Positions 59,457-64,000 of a stretch of DNA of 64,000 nt are shown here, in pieces. A program made the position numbers and the translations under genes. The number at the start of each line of letters is the position of its first letter. Positions within the stretch are counted from its first letter, which is position 1. The notes below the pieces were generated by a model that worked only from the letters and a program-made list of their open reading frames with translations, was not told the DNA's origin and did not search any database. This DNA is from an uncultured Victivallales bacterium (GTDB lineage Bacteria; Verrucomicrobiota; Lentisphaeria; Victivallales; UBA1829): contig CALXRI010000001.1 in assembly GCA_944390795.1 (NCBI GenBank), positions 124,001 through 188,000 on the forward strand, in the 5' to 3' direction.

Positions 59457-59499
59457 GAAGCGCTTCCGTGACTATAACGTGGTTCCCTGCAAAAATCAA
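59457..59499 (-). promoter_or_regulatory. Strong promoter with operator-like palindrome
   Basis: On the minus strand TTGATT (plus 59494-59499), 17-bp spacer, TATAGT (plus 59471-59476). A 10-bp palindrome GAAGCGCTTC (59457-59466) lies over the predicted transcript start. Its AAGCGCTT centre is like those of LacI-family operators. No LacI gene is adjacent. Confidence 0.6.
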
Positions 59500-59560
59500 G
59501 CTGAAGGAGACGGGAAGCTTTTCAAAAGCCGGACATTCGGGGTGTTTTCCCCGCCGCCGC

Positions 59561-60460
59561 TCATTGCTCCGGAGTGTGAATTACCGTGAAATCCTTTTTC
59601 CTTTCCTCGAAGAGCCGGAAAAAGTCCTTGTTGGGAATCGGCGCCTTGTTCTGCCAGATTCCAAGCGTGAGTTCCCGGAAATCCGCCTTCACATCCAGAA
59701 TCACCGATGCAAGAGTGTCATCCGGCAGAATCAGCTCGGCCCTGTTCAGGTTTGAGAAGTCCTGCGGCAGAAGCAGGAAAGAGGGTCCGAATCCCTTGTC
59801 TTTCCCGGACCCGTCAAGTTTCCTGTCGTAAAAAATCAGCCACCGGTCTTCGGGATTCAGCATGTTTTTCGCCTGTTTCCATGGTTTTCCGGCAAGTTCG
59901 CGCGCCGCGGTCCGGACGGCGGTGTCTTCCGCCTTCAGGATCCCGTTGATTCCTCCGACCTGAACAGCCAGGTGAATCCGGAATTTCCGCAGGGGTTCCA
60001 GCTGCGTTTCCGCCGGACGGAAACGCAGGAAAAGCATCGGGGAATCCGCTGCCATATAAGCGCTCAGTATGATGTTTGTCCCGTCGAAGCGGAATGTCAT
60101 GTCAGCTCCCGCGGTTCTGCCTTTTTTCCAGATTTCGAAGTCCCGTTCCTGCGGCATGATCCGCTGCATGTCGATTCCGTTGACCTCCATGCGCAGAAAA
60201 CGGCACTGGTGCTGGCCGAATCCTCCCTGCCGGCGCGGTTCGGTGAGAACCATGTAAAACGAGGTCTCTCCGTTTCCGCCGGGTTTCTGCTGGCAGAAAT
60301 TGACCCCGCAGGTGTTCCGGGGCCCTGCGATCAGCGCCTGTCTGTTGAAGATCAGGTTGCCGGAGTTCCAGCCGGTGTATTTCTGGGCCGTGACGTTCAT
60401 GTCCTGTCCGCAGAGCATTCCGGCGGCGGACAATGCTAGAAACAGGGAAATTTTTTTCAT
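59561..60460 (-). CDS. Exported protein of unknown function
   Basis: A 299-residue protein with a signal peptide (KKISLFLALSAAGMLCGQ). The mature part is beta-rich with many Trp, Tyr and Phe residues (QKYTGWNSGNLIFNRQ, FLRMEVNGIDMQRIMPQE), in the style of carbohydrate-binding or sandwich domains, but no family is recognised. AAGGAG lies 9 nt upstream. It follows the DUF4838 gene by 137 bp on the same strand and may be the last gene of that operon. Its extracellular or periplasmic partner is probably the DUF4838 protein (inference). Confidence 0.6.
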   Translation of the reverse strand: MKKISLFLALSAAGMLCGQDMNVTAQKYTGWNSGNLIFNRQALIAGPRNTCGVNFCQQKPGGNGETSFYMVLTEPRRQGGFGQHQCRFLRMEVNGIDMQRIMPQERDFEIWKKGRTAGADMTFRFDGTNIILSAYMAADSPMLFLRFRPAETQLEPLRKFRIHLAVQVGGINGILKAEDTAVRTAARELAGKPWKQAKNMLNPEDRWLIFYDRKLDGSGKDKGFGPSFLLLPQDFSNLNRAELILPDDTLASVILDVKADFRELTLGIWQNKAPIPNKDFFRLFEERKKDFTVIHTPEQ

Positions 60461-60597
60461 GACGGGAATCTCCTTTCAAAAAAAAATAAACGGATGGGAG
60501 AGATGACGGAACAGAAGTGTTTCCGCTTCCGCATTCCTCCCGTTCTCATGAGAGGACGCCTGTCTGCCCCGTGAACGGCTGCCGGAATGTTTTTCCG

Positions 60598-63096
60598 CTA
60601 ATCTCCTTTCCCCATGAACTTGATGATTCCATGGAGATTGATGTCGTGATTGTTGCCGAGGCACATGGAAGATGCGGAAACCTCCCGCGGTTCGGAAAGC
60701 TTATTGTTCACAAAGTTGAAGCGCCAGGACTGATAGGCTTTCGGGGACGGTTCCCCGAGCCCTGAAAAAGGCAGAAAGAATTCCAGAGTCCACTCGTTTT
60801 CATTGAATGCGGAAGCCGAACGGAAACCCCGGCATTTCCATTGGAAGTCGCGCGCCATGAGGAAGGGTTTCAGCTGCTGTTTCATCATGCAGGCGCGGTT
60901 CTCCGGATCCAGCGCGATCTGAAAATAGACTTTTTTCTCTGTTCCGGGGGAGAAGAACAGCTCGACGACGGAATTCCGCCACATGTCCTTGTTTCCGGAT
61001 GCCGGCGGATAGGGCATGTGGATTTTCCCGTAGATGCCGTTCGGATTCCACAGCAGCCGGAGATCCGCGGGATAACGCGGTTTTTCTCCGGTTCCGTTGG
61101 GTTCCAGCATGGGGACGGGGACGCATTTCTCCCATTCCGGCTCGTCTCCCTTTCCGTCGATCCTGATTTCCGCATCGCCGAAAAGACGCCGGACGGTGGA
61201 AAGCGGCGGGTTGTAGGCATGCTGGCCGCGCTGTGATTTCAGTTCGAATTTCAACGCCCTGCTCATAAGATCGTAACGTCTGCGCTCCACGGAACCGGCT
61301 TTCAGATGGCGTTCCGCCTCCTTCAGGCACTGTTCCATGCGCTCCAGCGTTTTCGGAGGGAACAGGGCTTTCGGATTCTGCGCCGGAACGGCATATTTCA
61401 GGAAGCCCTCCTTCAGGACGCGGTGCATTTCCTTCAGATGTTTTCCCGCCTCCGGTCCGTAAAAGAGAGTCCAGTGCTCGTCGAGAGCGGCATCCACGTC
61501 GAAATCGGGATTCCACATGGCCCGCATGCCCGCGTACGTTGCATAATAGAAATGCCAGTGTCCCTGTTCGGGAAACGGACGCGGCCACATGCTGAACTCA
61601 TGAAAGATCTCCACGTTTCCCAGAGTTTTTCCCAGCGCCTTCGGAATTTCTCCGAGGAACTGCGTGGCGATCGCCTGTGCAAAGCAGTTGTTGCCCGCAT
61701 TGTAGGTCCAGAGCATCTGAACCGGCCGGTTTCCGAGCGCCTCGTACCAGCGGTTCATCTGGTCGCGGTACTGTGCGAGAACCTCCGGATTCCGGATGAA
61801 ACGGGGAAATTTGCCGAGACAGACTCCCGCTTCCACATTGTCCGGCAGATAATATTTTTTCTGGAACGGCGCGTGAGTGTAGCTTGCGTAGGGCATGATG
61901 ATCAGTTTCTTGTCCGGAAACTCCTTTTTGACGCGTTCGGCGAAATACCGGTAGAAACGCCCGTAGACATCGCTGAAGTAGGCGCCTTCCCCGTGCGAGA
62001 TGTTTTCCTGTGTGATCAGGTTTTCCCGCCGGACCGTCGGATTGTTCCGCATTTCCGGGAGCTGGAGTTCGTTGTCGCACTGCCCGAACACGATGTAGTA
62101 GCCGTTGTTGTAAGCCCAGCCCTGCTGATCCTTTCCGCCGGTCGCGTAAAAACGCTTCAGGGAGTCGATCAGATTGTCCGCGAACTGCAGGCTGGTGACG
62201 TCAAAGTAGTTGGAAGCGTGAGAGATCCGGCTGTAATACAAATGTCCCGTTCCACTGCGGAAAAAACTGCTTTCAATCCGGTCCGGATTGCTCTGCGCCC
62301 ATTTTTCCGGATACGGGGAGTGCATGGAGGTGAACGGCAGAATCTTTGACCAGCGCTGCGACTGATAGTACTTCTCCAGATCCTCCTGCTTCAGTCCGGC
62401 AATGCTTCTGCGGATGCGGGACAGATCGATTTTCAGGTAGTGCGTCCCCCGGTTCTGGAAGTACGGTGCGTCCGTGTAGGCGAGCGGCGGAAGGCGCAGT
62501 TCCGCGACCGCGGGATGCACACTGCCGTCCGGACCCGGATAGTAAAAACGGCAGTTGAAAAAACGCTCCAGAAAATCATAGGCTCCCCACAGCGTTCCCT
62601 TCCGCGCGCCGAGCATGTAGAGCGGTCCCCTTGTGTTGAAAGACCGATCGGTGGAGGAGTCGTTTCCCACAATGGCCGCGCCGTTCCGGAAACTCCGGAC
62701 AAGGAATCCCTCCTGCGGAAGTTTCCGCGCATCGATTCCCAGTTTCCGCGTCAGCGGACTTTCCCCGACCAGAAGCAGATGGCGGGTTCTGACGGCGTCC
62801 GCCTTTCTCCAGTCTACCGCCTCGACCTCCTTTCCGGTGGCCTTGCGGATGTTTTCCCTCAGGACGGCGATTGCCGGCTCGATGCTTTTCCATGCGGGAT
62901 GTTTCAGATGCGATTCCGCCTGCGCGTCATACACGATGGTGAAATCCGGCGTTCCATCACGGACCATCTGCACTTCCGCATGCTGTTCCGGCGGAGAAAG
63001 GATTTTCACTTTGTTCAATGCGGGATTTTCCAGGACGGAGGCGTCCGCCGTCAGGACGGCGGAACAGAAAAAAAGGACATTCAGCGGGAACTTCAT
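60598..63096 (-). CDS. Exported DUF4838 protein with C-terminal CBM9-like domain
   Basis: An 832-residue exported protein. The ATG at 63096 has AGGAG upstream and begins a signal peptide; the upstream frame starts only at a TTG without a ribosome site. Residues about 20-190 resemble the N-terminal domain of alpha-glucuronidase/hexosaminidase-like enzymes (LRENIRKATGKEVE, DFLERFFNCRFYYPG), followed by a DUF4838 barrel (about 220-560) and a C-terminal CBM9-like domain (IRIDGKGDEPEWEKC ... WTLEFFLPFSGLG). Its likely role is binding or cleavage of a host or plant glycan. It follows a pseudopilin gene by 48 bp. Confidence 0.78.
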   Translation of the reverse strand: MKFPLNVLFFCSAVLTADASVLENPALNKVKILSPPEQHAEVQMVRDGTPDFTIVYDAQAESHLKHPAWKSIEPAIAVLRENIRKATGKEVEAVDWRKADAVRTRHLLLVGESPLTRKLGIDARKLPQEGFLVRSFRNGAAIVGNDSSTDRSFNTRGPLYMLGARKGTLWGAYDFLERFFNCRFYYPGPDGSVHPAVAELRLPPLAYTDAPYFQNRGTHYLKIDLSRIRRSIAGLKQEDLEKYYQSQRWSKILPFTSMHSPYPEKWAQSNPDRIESSFFRSGTGHLYYSRISHASNYFDVTSLQFADNLIDSLKRFYATGGKDQQGWAYNNGYYIVFGQCDNELQLPEMRNNPTVRRENLITQENISHGEGAYFSDVYGRFYRYFAERVKKEFPDKKLIIMPYASYTHAPFQKKYYLPDNVEAGVCLGKFPRFIRNPEVLAQYRDQMNRWYEALGNRPVQMLWTYNAGNNCFAQAIATQFLGEIPKALGKTLGNVEIFHEFSMWPRPFPEQGHWHFYYATYAGMRAMWNPDFDVDAALDEHWTLFYGPEAGKHLKEMHRVLKEGFLKYAVPAQNPKALFPPKTLERMEQCLKEAERHLKAGSVERRRYDLMSRALKFELKSQRGQHAYNPPLSTVRRLFGDAEIRIDGKGDEPEWEKCVPVPMLEPNGTGEKPRYPADLRLLWNPNGIYGKIHMPYPPASGNKDMWRNSVVELFFSPGTEKKVYFQIALDPENRACMMKQQLKPFLMARDFQWKCRGFRSASAFNENEWTLEFFLPFSGLGEPSPKAYQSWRFNFVNNKLSEPREVSASSMCLGNNHDINLHGIIKFMGKGD

Positions 63097-63144
63097 TTTG
63101 CCGGTTCTCCTGTGGGGTTTCAATGATTTGCCGTTTCGAACCGT

Positions 63145-63918
63145 TCAGTTGTAAGGCCAGTAATCATAGATGAGGGAGGGGGTGACGAAAATTTCCTCCG
63201 TGGCGTCTCCCCGCCAGGGCAGACCGTTGAACGACCTTCCCAGCAGTTCATAGTATCCCCCCTGGCCTGCGTGACCGTCGAGATAAACGATATTGGCCTT
63301 CCGGGAATGACGCAGGGAAACATGCTGCTGCTGGGAAATTTCAAACCGCCCGTGGCTTCTCGGGCTGCCCGTATTGCTTGATCTGGAATCCAGGCAGCCC
63401 ATGACTTTTGACGGAATCCTGACCCATGAGATCTTCTGTCCCGGTTTCACGCTTGCTCCTGTTCCTCCCGGATTCCAGGCGAACACCTGGGATGCGTTGG
63501 ACAGTCCGTAGGGGATGTTGTTTGCCGCGTAGCCCTCCTTGTTCGGACGCACCGGACTCTGGGTCGGACATCCGAGAATGCTGTTTGCCGGAATGTAATA
63601 GGTCGCGACTTTCCGGATCCGGAAGGCATCCGTCACCAGCGTCACCCAGGAGTTTGTGGCATTCCCGTAATCCCCCGTGTAGTTCAGGACGGGATAGTAA
63701 TCGCTGTTTTCCCCCGTGTATGCATAAATGAACTGGCCGATCTGCTTCAGATTTGTCGAACAGGATACGGACTGGGCCTTCTTTTTCATCGAATTCAACG
63801 CGGGAAGCAGCAGGGAGGCCAGAATTGCGATGATCGCCGTCACGACCAGAAGCTCGATCAGTGTGAAAGTTCCGCACTGGCGGCGGAAAAGAAAAACAGT
63901 CTTTTTTGCGGGTTTCAT
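63145..63918 (-). CDS. Pseudopilin with N-terminal methylation motif, second
   Basis: A 257-residue pilin-like protein: basic leader, Gly, then [31 protein letters not shown], the prepilin peptidase recognition and assembly helix. The C-terminal part has [15 protein letters not shown], the D-G-H end motif of processing-associated pilin-like proteins. The ATG at 63918 (GAGAG upstream) is preferred to a GTG two codons earlier. It heads the operon with the DUF4838 protein, repeating the pilin plus glycan-protein pairing of the 5.5-12.7 kb operon. Confidence 0.9.
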   Translation of the reverse strand: MKPAKKTVFLFRRQCGTFTLIELLVVTAIIAILASLLLPALNSMKKKAQSVSCSTNLKQIGQFIYAYTGENSDYYPVLNYTGDYGNATNSWVTLVTDAFRIRKVATYYIPANSILGCPTQSPVRPNKEGYAANNIPYGLSNASQVFAWNPGGTGASVKPGQKISWVRIPSKVMGCLDSRSSNTGSPRSHGRFEISQQQHVSLRHSRKANIVYLDGHAGQGGYYELLGRSFNGLPWRGDATEEIFVTPSLIYDYWPYN

Positions 63919-63955
63919 GACCACTCTCTCTTTTTATGCAGGCTCCTATTTTTTA

Positions 63956-63983
63956 AGTATAATGTTTTTTTCCTTGAAAACAA
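63956..63983 (-). promoter_or_regulatory. Promoter of the second pseudopilin operon
   Basis: On the minus strand TTGTTT (plus 63978-63983), 16-bp spacer, TATACT (plus 63956-63961), about 38 nt before the ATG at 63918. Confidence 0.55.
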
Positions 63984-64000
63984 TACTCTTTTTGTAGATA

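Overview
The window reads as a chromosomal segment of a Gram-negative, mucosal or gut-type glycan degrader, most likely of the Lentisphaerota (Victivallis-like; inferred, no rRNA is present to prove it). The signs are a Kdo transferase (outer membrane), pseudopilin genes with FTL-[IV]-E signatures placed beside secreted glycan-active proteins, a CE15-type esterase, a DUF4838 protein, a GntR/LacI hybrid regulator and a moderately high GC content. Most genes have good Shine-Dalgarno sites, and many neighbours overlap by ATGA or GTGA.

Layout. 1-5.5 kb (+): the end of recF, thiI, a PHP-like protein and a DUF1846 protein. 5.5-14 kb (-): a GntR/LacI-type regulator, a decayed pilin start, then a tightly overlapping operon of toroid-like secreted protein, pseudopilin, PHP phosphoesterase and a second toroid-like paralogue. 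14.2-15.3 kb (+): pta. 15.6-24.5 kb (-): a compact Tad-type machine (CpaB, FHA-CpaF, TadB, TadC) followed by DUF192, an FHA membrane protein, a PEGA lipoprotein, a membrane protein and rsmG; no pilin, secretin or prepilin peptidase is present. 24.6-28.9 kb (-): thiL, tsaE, a degenerate epimerase and uvrB. 29-31.7 kb (+): two small exported proteins and a cardiolipin synthase. 31.8-41.3 kb (-): waaA, thiC, a DUF815-like ATPase, tRNA deaminase tadA, a lipoprotein and a two-domain glycogen debranching enzyme.

41.4-47.5 kb (+): lepB, a deacetylase-like protein, then aroQ, accB, accC, two Asp23 proteins and an AmaP-like anchor, followed by tRNA-Lys and an IS3 fragment. 47.8-52 kb: a CE15-like esterase (-), an AraC regulator (+) and a TIM-barrel-like protein (+); the esterase and TIM-barrel promoters share a 16-bp element at identical spacing from the -10 box, pointing to a small AraC regulon. 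52-53.7 kb: a small exported protein, an array of multi-hairpin repeats (another copy lies between recF and thiI) and a CNNM/CBS membrane protein. 53.7-58.1 kb: a sodium:solute symporter, an HD hydrolase and glgC (-), then a Sua5-type protein (+). 58.3-63.9 kb (-): a second pseudopilin, a DUF4838 glycan protein, a secreted protein of unknown role and a mutarotase-like protein with its own promoter and operator-like palindrome.

How it fits together: central functions (t6A and s4U tRNA modification, thiamine, fatty acids, LPS core, glycogen) are interleaved with locally regulated glycan-use operons, two of which contain a pseudopilin gene. No complete mobile element, CRISPR array or rRNA was seen.
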